Source: Propioniciclava soli (GTDB lineage: Bacteria; Actinomycetota; Actinomycetes; Propionibacteriales; Propionibacteriaceae). From it: a stretch of 64,000 bases of DNA. Each line of letters opens with the position of its first letter. Positions within the stretch are counted from its first letter, which is position 1. The stretch covers positions 124,001 to 188,000 of the forward strand of contig NZ_JACYOT010000005.1 in assembly GCF_014858005.1 (NCBI RefSeq), read 5' to 3'. The notes under the pieces are model-generated. The model did no database searches. It worked only from the letters and a program-made list of their open reading frames with translations, and was not told where the DNA came from. Position numbers and translations under genes: made by a program. Below are positions 8,177 to 17,147 of this stretch, piece by piece.

Positions 8177-10270
8177 TCAGGCGTCGATGCGTTCCGCGTC
8201 GAGGGCGTAGGCACCCTCGATGATGAACTCCTTGCGGGGGGCCACCTCGTTGCCCATGAGCTTCTCGAAGGTCGCGACGGCCTGCTGCAGCGATTCCCCC
8301 TCCTCCACGGTGATGCGGCGCAGCGTCCGGAACCGCGGGTCCATCGTGGTCTCCTTGAGCTGCTCGGCGTCCATCTCCCCCAGACCCTTATAGCGCTGCG
8401 GCTCCTTGAACCCGGTGCCCCTCTTGGTGAGCTCGGCGAGCTTTCGCTGGTACTCGGCCTCGGTGTAGGTGTAGGTGTACTTCTCCTGGCCCTTGCGCGG
8501 GTTCGTCAGCTCGAACCGGTGCAGCGGCGGCACGGCGGTGTAGACCTTGCCCGCCTCGAGCAGCGGGCGCATGTAGGTGAAGAACAGGGTCGTCAGCAGC
8601 GTTCGGATGTGCGCGCCGTCGGAGTCGGCGTCCGCCATGAAGATCACCTTGCCGTAGCGGGCGGCGTCCAGGTCGAACGAGCGGCCCGACCCGGCCCCCA
8701 CCACCTGGATGATGGCGGCGCACTCGGCGTTCTTCAGCATGTCGCCGACCGACGCCTTCTGCACGTTGAGGATCTTGCCCCGAATCGGGAGCAGCGCCTG
8801 GAACTCGGAGTTCCGCGCCATCTTGGCCGTCCCCATCGCCGAGTCACCCTCGACGATGAAGAGCTCCGTGCGGTCCCCGTCGTTGCTGCGGCAGTCGGCC
8901 AGCTTGGGCGGCAGGCTGCTCGACTCCAGCGCGTTCTTGCGCCGCTGGTTCTCCTTGTGCGCCCGGGCGGCCACGCGGGTTCGGGCCGCCCCCACCGCCT
9001 TCTCGAGCACGGCGCGGGACTGCCCTCGCTGCGTCGGCTTGGTGGAGGTGAGGAGGGTCAGCAGCTCCTGCTCCACGATGCGGGTGACGAGCCGGGCCAC
9101 CGGAGGCGTGCCGAGCACCTCCTTGGTCTGCCCCTCGAACTGGGGCTCGGCGAGCCGGACGGTGACCACGGCCGTCAGCCCCTCGAGAATGTCCTCCTTG
9201 ACGACCTCCTCGCCGGCCTTCAACAGCCGGGTGCCATCCAGCGCCTTGCCGACGGCGCGCACCAGCCCGCGTTCGAAGCCGAGCACGTGCGTGCCCCCCT
9301 TGGGGGTGGCGATGATGTTCACGAAGGAGACCACCTTCGTGTCGTAGGTGTCGCTCCAGCGCAGCGCGACGTCGACCTCCAGGTCACGCTCGACATCGGT
9401 GGGGGTCATCGCCCCGGCATCGTCCAGCATCGGGACGGTCTCGGTGAAGCGGTCCGCGCCGCCCAGCCGCCAGACGTCCGTGACGGGCGTCCCCTCGGCG
9501 AGGAAGTCCGCGAACTCCGAGATGCCCCCGGTGTGGAGGTGCGTGTCGACGCGCTCGGCGCCGGCGACGCGCCGGTCGTCGACCGCGATCTCGAGGCCCG
9601 GCACCAAGAAGGCCGTCTGGCGGGCCCGCTGGGCGAGCTGGGTGCCGGAGAGCTCGGCGTCGGCCAAGAAGATCTGCCGGTCGGGCCAGTAGCGGATGCG
9701 GGTGCCGGTGCGTCCCTTGGCCACGCGCTTGCCCTTGTGCAGGGTGTTGTCGGGGGTGAACGCGGCGTTCGGGCCCTCGCCGTCGAACACGCCGGGGACG
9801 CCGCGCCTGAACGACATCAGCCAGGTCGCCCCGTTGCGGTCGACCTCCACGTCCAGCCGCGCGCTCAGCGCGTTCACGACGGACGCCCCCACCCCGTGCA
9901 GACCGCCGGTCGCGTTGTACGAGCCGCCGCCGAACTTGCCGCCGGCGTGCAGCTTGGTGAAGATCACCTCGACGCCCGACAGGCCCGTCCGCGGCTCGAT
10001 GTCCACCGGCATGCCGCGGGCCTCGTCGTCCACCTGCACCGACCCGTCGGCGTGCAGCGTGACCCGGATGCGCTGCCCGAACCCGGCCAGCGCCTCGTCC
10101 ACCGCGTTGTCGATGATCTCCCACATGCAGTGCATGAGGCCGCGGGTGTCGGTGGAGCCGATGTACATGGCCGGCCGCTTGCGCACCGCCTCGAGGCCCT
10201 CCAGCACCAACAGGTGCCGGGCCTCGTACTCGCGGCTCTCGGCCTTCGGCTTCGTCTGGGTCGTCGTCAC
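8177..10270 (-). CDS. parE: DNA topoisomerase IV subunit B (GyrB/ParE family)
   Basis: ATPase subunit that pairs with the ParC-type protein encoded downstream and convergently. The 697-residue product has the GHKL ATP-binding motifs EIIDNAVDEAL, DDEARGMPVD and GGLHGVGASVVNALS, a transducer domain, then the TOPRIM motif IVEGDSAMGTA with PIRGKILNV and MADADSDGAHI, ending in RYKGLGEMDAEQL and the DPRFRTLRRI tail. The GTG start was preferred over an upstream ATG because it directly precedes TTTQTKPKAESREYEA and ARHLLVLEGLEAVRKRPAMY, and because TACGCT lies seven bases before it. ParC and ParE genes converge around the carbonic anhydrase gene. Confidence 0.9.
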   Translation of the reverse strand: MTTTQTKPKAESREYEARHLLVLEGLEAVRKRPAMYIGSTDTRGLMHCMWEIIDNAVDEALAGFGQRIRVTLHADGSVQVDDEARGMPVDIEPRTGLSGVEVIFTKLHAGGKFGGGSYNATGGLHGVGASVVNALSARLDVEVDRNGATWLMSFRRGVPGVFDGEGPNAAFTPDNTLHKGKRVAKGRTGTRIRYWPDRQIFLADAELSGTQLAQRARQTAFLVPGLEIAVDDRRVAGAERVDTHLHTGGISEFADFLAEGTPVTDVWRLGGADRFTETVPMLDDAGAMTPTDVERDLEVDVALRWSDTYDTKVVSFVNIIATPKGGTHVLGFERGLVRAVGKALDGTRLLKAGEEVVKEDILEGLTAVVTVRLAEPQFEGQTKEVLGTPPVARLVTRIVEQELLTLLTSTKPTQRGQSRAVLEKAVGAARTRVAARAHKENQRRKNALESSSLPPKLADCRSNDGDRTELFIVEGDSAMGTAKMARNSEFQALLPIRGKILNVQKASVGDMLKNAECAAIIQVVGAGSGRSFDLDAARYGKVIFMADADSDGAHIRTLLTTLFFTYMRPLLEAGKVYTAVPPLHRFELTNPRKGQEKYTYTYTEAEYQRKLAELTKRGTGFKEPQRYKGLGEMDAEQLKETTMDPRFRTLRRITVEEGESLQQAVATFEKLMGNEVAPRKEFIIEGAYALDAERIDA

Positions 10271-10277
10271 GCCCCGC

Positions 10278-10283
10278 AGCGTA
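10278..10283 (-). promoter_or_regulatory. -10 box of a probable leaderless promoter (parE)
   Basis: TACGCT on the minus strand seven bases before the GTG chosen as the parE start; the spacing supports that start. Confidence 0.45.
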
Positions 10284-10494
10284 CCGGGGCTCTCCGACAA
10301 CCTTGGTGACCCACTCCGCGACCGTCCGGGGGTCGCGGGGCGGCCTCCGCCAGGACACGAACGTGTGACGATCGTGCGTCGTCGCCGGGAATGTTGTGCG
10401 CAGCGAGTACCGTCAGGGGCGTCGGGAACAATCCTCCGCACGGCGGCGTTGAACCCGGTGTCACCGACTTGGACCGCCGATGAAAGGAAGGCCG

Positions 10495-10686
10495 ATGACC
10501 ACGACCGTTCTGGACGGGCTCACCGCCGCCGACCGCTGCGATCGCTGCGGCGCTCAGGCCTACGTCCGCGTCACCCTCCCCTCCGGCGGCGAGCTGCTGT
10601 TCTGCGGCCACCACGGACGGGCGCACTCCGACAAGCTCAAGCAGGTCGCGCTCAACATCCACGACGAGACCAGCAAGCTGTCCTGA
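10495..10686 (+). CDS. DUF7455 family small zinc-ribbon protein
   Basis: A 63-residue protein beginning MTTTVLDGLTAADRCDRCG. It has CDRCGAQAY and LLFCGHHGRAH, together a Cys-x2-Cys...Cys-x2-His pattern suited to one zinc ion. This is the pattern of the DUF7455 proteins found beside sigma factor and topoisomerase genes across Actinobacteria; its function is unknown. The ATG was chosen because AGGAAGG lies six bases upstream; an earlier ATG only five codons away lacks a site. A strong hairpin follows the stop codon. It is divergent from parE. Confidence 0.85.
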   Translation: MTTTVLDGLTAADRCDRCGAQAYVRVTLPSGGELLFCGHHGRAHSDKLKQVALNIHDETSKLS

Positions 10687-10704
10687 CGAGTCCCCCGAAC
10701 CGGA

Positions 10705-10738
10705 CAGGGCCCGGCACCGCACGCGGTGCCGGGCCCTG
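10705..10738. terminator. bidirectional hairpin terminator
   Basis: A perfect 15-bp stem closes a four-base loop (CACG), between the convergent DUF7455 and flavin monooxygenase genes. There is no T-run, which is common for GC-rich actinobacterial terminators. Confidence 0.75.
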
Positions 10739-10769
10739 CTGCATGCAGGCCGACGTCGGGGGCCCGGGA

Positions 10770-11753
10770 TCAGGCCGCCAGCGACTCCAGCATGGCCACC
10801 CGGGTGGCGACGTCGTGCGCGGTGGCGGTGACCATCAGCTCGGCCAGGCCTGCGTCGGCGACCAGCTCGGCCAGGCCCTCCCGGACGGCGTCCGGGGTGC
10901 CGACGTACTTGGTGGCCACCAGGGATGCGGCGTCGTGGGCGGCGAGCCGGTGGGCGGCCTCCTCGGGCGTGACGATCGGCTCCAGGCGTCCGGTGCGCAA
11001 GCCCAGCCACATGACCTTCGCCGGGCCGGCGAGCCAGTCCGCCTCCTCGGGCGTCGGCGCGGTGATGACCGACGTGCAGACCATCGGGTACGGCTCGGCC
11101 AGGTCGGCCGACGGGACGAACGCGTCGCGGTAGAGGGCGATCACGGCCGCCGGGTCGAGTTGCCCGAAGTGCCCGGCGTAGCAGTAGCGCAGGCCGAGGC
11201 GTCCGGCCAGGCGGGCGGAGTAGTCCGAGGAGCCGAGCAGCCAGAGATCGGGGTAGCTGGACGCCGCAGGCGTCGCGGTCAGCGTGGTGCCCAGGCCGGT
11301 GCGGACGCCGGACGGGCTGAGCCACGCGCGCACTAGGCGCAGGTGTTCGTCGAACTCCTCGTGGCCCAGGCCCTCCTGGGTGCGGCGCAGCGCCCAGGCG
11401 GTGATCTGGTCGGCGCCCGGCGCGCGACCGATCCCGAGGTCGATGCGGCCGGGGTGCATGGCCTCGAGCGCGGCGAACTGCTCGGCGATCACGTAGGGGC
11501 TGTGGTTGGGCAGCATCACCCCGCCCGAGCCCACGCGGATCCGCTCGGTGCGGGCAGCCACCGCGGCGATGAGCACCGGGGGCGTCGTGGCGGCCACGGA
11601 CGGCATGTTGTGGTGCTCGGCCACCCAGAACCGCTCCAGACCGAGCCGGTCGGCGGCTTGCGCGAGGGTGAAGGTGTCGGCGAGGGCGTCCGCAGACGTG
11701 CCGCCGGCGCGCACCGTGGAGAGGTCGAGGACCGAGAGCGGAACAGGGAACAT
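10770..11753 (-). CDS. LLM class flavin-dependent oxidoreductase (luciferase-like monooxygenase)
   Basis: A 327-residue TIM-barrel flavoprotein of the bacterial luciferase family, MsnO8-like group. Seen motifs are [12 protein letters not shown] at the N-terminus, [14 protein letters not shown] with the conserved His pair, [22 protein letters not shown] for the flavin phosphate site, [11 protein letters not shown], and [18 protein letters not shown]. These enzymes use reduced FMN and oxygen; the substrate cannot be inferred. GGAAGG six bases before the ATG supports the start. No partner reductase is adjacent, so it is probably monocistronic. Confidence 0.88.
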   Translation of the reverse strand: MFPVPLSVLDLSTVRAGGTSADALADTFTLAQAADRLGLERFWVAEHHNMPSVAATTPPVLIAAVAARTERIRVGSGGVMLPNHSPYVIAEQFAALEAMHPGRIDLGIGRAPGADQITAWALRRTQEGLGHEEFDEHLRLVRAWLSPSGVRTGLGTTLTATPAASSYPDLWLLGSSDYSARLAGRLGLRYCYAGHFGQLDPAAVIALYRDAFVPSADLAEPYPMVCTSVITAPTPEEADWLAGPAKVMWLGLRTGRLEPIVTPEEAAHRLAAHDAASLVATKYVGTPDAVREGLAELVADAGLAELMVTATAHDVATRVAMLESLAA

Positions 11754-11815
11754 GCCTTCCGCAACGTCGTCACCGACGGGCGCATTCCCACCGCGACAAC
11801 GACGAAGGGGGCAGG

Positions 11816-12340
11816 ATGGGCGTCATGCGGAGCATCACCTGCCACCTCGGCGACATCACCACCGAACGGGTCGACGCTGTCGTCAACGCGGCCAATTCCT
11901 CCCTGCTGGGCGGCGGCGGGGTCGACGGGGCGATTCACCGCGCCGCCGGGCCGGGGTTGCTCGCGGCGTGCCGGGAGCTGCGGCGCACCTCGCTGCGGGA
12001 CGGCCTGCCCGTGGGCGACGCGGTGGCGACCGACGCCTTCGACCTGCCCGCCCGCTGGGTGATCCACACCGTCGGCCCCAACCATCACGCGGGCCAGACC
12101 GATCCCGCGTTGCTCGCGTCGGCCTTCCGTCGGTCGCTGGAGGTCGCGGCCGGTCTGGGGGCGGCGTCGGTGGCCTTCCCAGCGATCAGCGCCGGGGTGT
12201 ACGGCTGGGACGCCGACGAGGTCGCCCGCATTGCGGTGGACGCGGCGCGCCACACCGTGGCAGCAGGGGTCGATGACGTCCGCTTCGTGCTGTTCTCCGA
12301 GGAGGCCCTGGCGACGTTCCGCCGGCATGCGGCCGGGTGA
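11816..12340 (+). CDS. macrodomain protein (O-acetyl-ADP-ribose deacetylase-like)
   Basis: A 174-residue single macrodomain. Conserved ligand-binding segments are present: [34 protein letters not shown] (split here as [19 protein letters not shown] then [15 protein letters not shown]) and [14 protein letters not shown]. The catalytic Asn-Asn and Asp of the MacroD/YmdB group are retained. Such proteins hydrolyse O-acetyl-ADP-ribose or remove ADP-ribose from proteins. The first ATG, three codons before a second one, follows a GGGGGCAGG stretch. It is divergent from the flavin monooxygenase and lies 56 bases before the aztD-like gene in the same orientation, but that gene has its own promoter. 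Confidence 0.9.
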   Translation: MGVMRSITCHLGDITTERVDAVVNAANSSLLGGGGVDGAIHRAAGPGLLAACRELRRTSLRDGLPVGDAVATDAFDLPARWVIHTVGPNHHAGQTDPALLASAFRRSLEVAAGLGAASVAFPAISAGVYGWDADEVARIAVDAARHTVAAGVDDVRFVLFSEEALATFRRHAAG

Positions 12341-12359
12341 TCCTGTCGCGTCCTCTCAC

Positions 12360-12389
12360 TTGATAACGATTCTCATATGCAGCTACGGT
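12360..12389 (+). promoter_or_regulatory. putative promoter of the aztD-like gene
   Basis: TTGATA, an 18-base spacer, then TACGGT, seven bases before the ATG. The -35 overlaps the Zur-like palindrome, an arrangement suited to repression. Confidence 0.5.
12361..12375. promoter_or_regulatory. Zur-box-like operator
   Basis: TGATAACGATTCTCA is a near-palindrome with TGA...TCA ends and an A/T-rich core in an otherwise GC-rich region. It resembles Fur-family (Zur) operators such as TGAAAATGATTTTCA. It begins 36 bases before the start of a gene for an AztD-like zinc protein, so repression by Zur in zinc-replete cells is the best reading. No zur gene is in the window. Confidence 0.65.
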
Positions 12390-12396
12390 GGGGCGC

Positions 12397-13737
12397 ATGC
12401 CACGCCTCTCCACGTCGTCCGCGACCATCCACACCCGTCCCCTGACCATGACAACGCCGCTGCGCCTGCTCGCCACTGGGGTGGCGACGACGGGCCTGTT
12501 GGGGCTCGCCGCCTGCGCGACCACACCGCCGACCGCGATCGCACCCACCGCCGCCTCATCCCCCACGACGGCGGAGGAGACACCTCGACCCCAGAAGGAG
12601 GTGTCCTCGATCGGCCCGCGTCTCGTGATCGCCCACGACGGCGGGTTGCTCACCCTGGATGCCACCACCGGAGAGATCGTGGCCGACGTGGCGCACCCCG
12701 GGTTCCTGCGGCTCAACAACGCCGGTGACGGCCGGCACGTGCTCGTCAGCGACGGCGACGTCTTCCGCCTGTTCGACGCCGGCATCCAGGCCCGGGCCCA
12801 CGGCGATCACCACCACTTCTACACCTCCGAGATCGGCCTGACCCGTACCACCTTCCTCGCGCCCCACGCCGGCTACGTCGTCACCCACGCCGGCCGCACG
12901 ACGCTGTTCGCGGATGGAACGGGCTCCATCCAGGTGATGGATGCGCGCTTCGTGGGCGATCCGCTGCGACATGTCGAGCACCACGCCACCGACGCCCCGC
13001 ACCACGGCGTCGCGATGGTGCTGGCCGACGGCAGCCTGCTCACCACGCAGGGCACCGAGGACGAGCGGCGCACCGTCCAGGTGCTGCGCGACGGCGCGGT
13101 CGTCGCGGAGACCACCGACTGCCCCGGCGTGCACGGCGAGGCCGCTGCCGCGCCGACGGCGTCCGGCGACGTTGTCGCGCTCGGCTGCACCAACGGCCCG
13201 GTGGTGCTGCGGGACGGGGCGTGGCACAAGGTGGCCGTGCCGGACGCCTACGCCCGCTCGGGCAACCTGTTCGGCCACGAGGCCTCGTCGGTCGTGCTGG
13301 GCGACTACAAGGTGGATCCGGACGCCGACCCGGTCGAACGCCCCACCCGGATCGCCCTCATCGACACGCGGACCAACGAACTCGATCTCGTGGATCTCGG
13401 GTCGCCCTACTGGTTCCGCTCGTTCGCCCGCGGGTCGCAGGGCGAGGCGCTGGTGCTCACCTATGACGGGGAGCTCAAGGTCTTGGACGAGCAGGGCTCA
13501 GTGCGGCACGAGGTGCCCGTGATCGCCCCGTGGGAGGAGAAGGCCAGGTGGCAGGATCCCGGCCCGCTGGTCAAGGCAGCCGACGGCTTGGCCTACGTCA
13601 CGGACGCCGCCGCCCACACGGTGAGCGTCGTCGACCTGAGTTCCGGAACCGTGACCGCGACCCACCAGCTGCCCGTGACGCCGGTCGAAATGGTCGTGGT
13701 GACCGGCCATCCGGAGACCGAGCGCCCCGCCGGGTGA
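12397..13737 (+). CDS. aztD: AztD-like zinc metallochaperone lipoprotein
   Basis: A 446-residue secreted beta-propeller protein. The N-terminus has a hydrophobic stretch ending in LLGLAACATT, a lipobox with Cys40. Two His-rich loops, AHGDHHHFY near residues 134-142 and HVEHHATDAPHHG near 192-204, match the zinc-binding features of AztD, the periplasmic chaperone that hands zinc to the AztABC importer. The importer genes are not adjacent, so AztD would act with a distant transporter. The ATG was chosen because it lies seven bases after a TACGGT -10 box; a later ATG would give a more usual 23-residue signal peptide. A Zur-like box in the promoter supports zinc regulation. Confidence 0.82.
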   Translation: MPRLSTSSATIHTRPLTMTTPLRLLATGVATTGLLGLAACATTPPTAIAPTAASSPTTAEETPRPQKEVSSIGPRLVIAHDGGLLTLDATTGEIVADVAHPGFLRLNNAGDGRHVLVSDGDVFRLFDAGIQARAHGDHHHFYTSEIGLTRTTFLAPHAGYVVTHAGRTTLFADGTGSIQVMDARFVGDPLRHVEHHATDAPHHGVAMVLADGSLLTTQGTEDERRTVQVLRDGAVVAETTDCPGVHGEAAAAPTASGDVVALGCTNGPVVLRDGAWHKVAVPDAYARSGNLFGHEASSVVLGDYKVDPDADPVERPTRIALIDTRTNELDLVDLGSPYWFRSFARGSQGEALVLTYDGELKVLDEQGSVRHEVPVIAPWEEKARWQDPGPLVKAADGLAYVTDAAAHTVSVVDLSSGTVTATHQLPVTPVEMVVVTGHPETERPAG

Positions 13738-13854
13738 CGCGCTCAGCGACGGGTGTCGGATCTGTGGGCCGGGACGCGGTGAGGTGGGTTGGTCCCGGCG
13801 AGGTCACGCACCCTACGATGCGGTGTCACCGTCGAACACTGGGGGAAGTTCACC

Positions 13855-14495
13855 ATGAAACGCATCCTTGCGGCCGCCTGCTGATGGCCCTGGCAGCATG
13901 CTCGTCAGCCACGCCGGCGCCGGAAGAAGCACCCATGACGACCCGTCCGCCGGCATCGACTGGGCAGACCCCGATGCCCACCGGCTCACTGACGCCAGCG
14001 CCCACCGTCGCAACGACGCCAACGCCCGCCGATACATCCTCCGCGTCAAGCACCCGAGGGGACGTGGTGAAGGAGATCGGGCAGCGGGCGGACGTCACGG
14101 ACGAGGCGGGGAACCTCCTCCTCGACTTCACGGTGACCCAGATCGAGGTGAACCCGCAGTGCACGTCCCCGTTCGAGCAGGCACCGGAGCACGGCAACTA
14201 CCTGGCGCTTTCGCTGGACGTGACGACGGCCAGTGATTGGGACCCAGCCGAGTCTCCGGTGTTCTTCGATTCCAGCTCGTGGACCGTCATCGGGCCGGAC
14301 GGCACGACGGAGAACAGCTCGATCGGCAACGGGTGGAGCTGTCTGGGCGAAGCGGTGTCCCTGCCCGGGCAGATCGACCCAGGACAGCACCTCGAGGGCA
14401 AGGTCGTCCTCGACACGGCCTACACATCGGGGGCCGTGATCCTCCGACTTCCGGGGCAGACCTCGGGCGGATGGGAGTGGACGTACTCCAGCTGA
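13855..14495 (+). CDS. putative lipoprotein with DUF4352-like domain, signal peptide frame disrupted
   Basis: A clear start (GGGGGAAG, six bases, ATG) encodes MKRILAAAC and then hits TGA. The next frame reads LLMALAACSSATPAP, a lipobox, and continues open for 200 codons. Joined by one added base in the GC-rich run, the protein would begin MKRILAA, one residue, then LLMALAACSS, a standard lipoprotein signal. The mature part has a Thr/Pro-rich linker and a beta-sandwich-like domain with GDVVKEIGQRADVTDEAGN, LDFTVTQIEV and GNYLALSLDV, resembling DUF4352/telokin-like domains. Either a sequencing or real one-base deletion broke the gene, or translation restarts at the ATG overlapping the TGA. Function is unknown. 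Confidence 0.6.
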
Positions 14496-14790
14496 GCAGG
14501 CAGCCACGGAGTTCATTGCGTCTCTGTCGAGGCACCGGGGAAATGGTCTCACCTCCGAACGACCTTGCTCCGGGCGCGGCGATCCGTTGCCCAATCGGGC
14601 TGCAAATCGGCAGTCCATTGCCGACGAGGCCGTGCCCGGGCGTGCCGCCGAGGGGCGCGATCCCGGATCGAGTCCGATGGGGGTGCTGGCGACCTGGGCC
14701 CCACCCCATGATCGGTGGGGATCGGCTCTTCCATCGTCCGCGGCCTGGGAAACCCGGCATCGTGGGGAACGGGCGTCCCCCAAGGGAGGC

Positions 14791-14859
14791 TGCCACCCTG
14801 CCGAAGCCGTCGCCACCCTGCCAAAACCGTCGCCACCCTGCCAAGTCCGTCGCCACCCC
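14791..14859 (-). repeat. 3.5 copies of a 20-nt tandem repeat (array 1)
   Basis: Read on the minus strand, the units are GGCAGGGTGGCGACGG plus four variable bases, with an exact period of 20. The third unit differs at a few positions. Units of the same design occur 50 bases further on in the opposite orientation. Confidence 0.85.
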
Positions 14860-14907
14860 ATCCCAGTTCCACGACCCTGTTGTTGCAACGCTAGGGGGGT
14901 CGGCTTA

Positions 14908-14978
14908 GGGCAGGGAGGCGACCGCTCGGGTAGGGAGGCAGCCGCTTGGGCAGGGACGCGACCACGCGGGCAGGGAGC
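14908..14978 (+). repeat. 3.5 copies of a 20-nt tandem repeat (array 2, inverted relative to array 1)
   Basis: Units GGGCAGGGAGGCGACCGCTC, GGGTAGGGAGGCAGCCGCTT and GGGCAGGGACGCGACCACGC, then a partial unit. Period and core match array 1 on the other strand, so the two arrays could pair into a long imperfect hairpin around a 48-base centre. Confidence 0.85.
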
Positions 14979-15079
14979 TGAGGTGCGCGGAGCATCGCGG
15001 GGCGGCGTCGGTCCCCGCCGACGACCTCGCCGCGCTGACCGGCGGCCTTGATTGCCGCTCAGACCCGTGGGTGGGCTTG

Positions 15080-15580
15080 TCAATCGGCCTCAGCGCCGGC
15101 CCGCCGCACCATGCGGATCTCGCGGATCCCGGGCAGGCCGCGCACGTCCTGGATGCCCCCGTCGGGCACGAACCCCTCGCGGCGGTAGAACGCGATCGCC
15201 CGCTCGTTGCCCTCGAGCACCCAGAGGTAGGCGTCGGCGTCCCCGATGGTGGTGTGAAGGAGGGCTTGGCCGAGCCCGGTGCCCTTGACCCGGTCGAGGA
15301 GGTACAGCATCTCGAGCTCCAGGGCGATGCCGGCCTCGGCGTCGCGCGCCGCGCCCGCGTGGGAGAGCCCCGCGATGCCGGCGGCGTCCTCGGCGACCCA
15401 GAAGTAGCCGCCGTCGAGCATCCGGCTCTCCCAGTGTGCGACGACCCCGGGGCGTCGGGACGACAGGCCCGCCAGGACGTCGGCGGGCAGCAGGTCGGCG
15501 TAGCTCTCGCACCACGCCGCGTCCTTCATCACCGCCATGGCGTGCAGGTCGAGCGGGGTCGCCTGCCGGATGTGGGGCAC
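15080..15580 (-). CDS. GNAT family N-acetyltransferase
   Basis: A 166-residue GCN5-related acetyltransferase. The start MPHIRQATPLDLHAMAVM is the usual first strand and helix, and the acetyl-CoA-binding motif A appears as LEMLYLLDRVKGTGLGQAL followed by AYLWVLEGNERAIAFYRREGF, the typical motif B with the conserved Asn/Tyr. The substrate is unknown. Its ATG lies one base after the stop codon of sigA, so it is probably read through from sigA, either as a second gene of that unit or by chance proximity. Confidence 0.85.
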   Translation of the reverse strand: MPHIRQATPLDLHAMAVMKDAAWCESYADLLPADVLAGLSSRRPGVVAHWESRMLDGGYFWVAEDAAGIAGLSHAGAARDAEAGIALELEMLYLLDRVKGTGLGQALLHTTIGDADAYLWVLEGNERAIAFYRREGFVPDGGIQDVRGLPGIREIRMVRRAGAEAD

Positions 15581-15581
15581 G

Positions 15582-17015
<1,434 letters not shown>

Positions 17016-17135
17016 CTAGGCCCCTCCCCCGGGATGTAGCTGCTAGGGCGTGCGTCGGCCGGGTCTTGTCAACGGCTGGCGCACTCGCCATTGTGTCACG
17101 CCGAGCTACCCCACCCAAATGTCGGAGGCGGCCAC

Positions 17136-17141
17136 TAGCCT
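17136..17141 (+). promoter_or_regulatory. -10 box of a probable leaderless promoter (S9 peptidase)
   Basis: TAGCCT lies six bases before the GTG start with no Shine-Dalgarno sequence. Confidence 0.45.
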
Positions 17142-17147
17142 GTCCGG

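Larger units (their letters stand above)
14496..15079. other. gene-free stretch with repeat arrays
   Basis: No reading frame here has family resemblance, a plausible start or normal codon use; the open frames are GC-rich shadows. The stretch contains two inverted 20-nt repeat arrays (listed separately) and several short inverted repeats, for example CCCCACC...GGTGGGG near 14700-14720. It separates a disrupted lipoprotein gene from the GNAT gene. Confidence 0.7.

Noticed and set aside
13855-13884. Nine-codon frame as a regulatory leader peptide
   Set aside because: The peptide MKRILAAAC is simply the start of a signal peptide continued in the next frame; a one-base indel is simpler.
14791-14978. 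20-nt repeats as a CRISPR array
   Set aside because: There are no spacers between units, units are only 20 nt, and no cas genes lie nearby.
14046-15083. 345-codon minus-strand frame through the repeat region
   Set aside because: It crosses the disrupted lipoprotein gene antisense and the repeats; it has no recognisable domain and Arg/Pro/Gly-rich composition.
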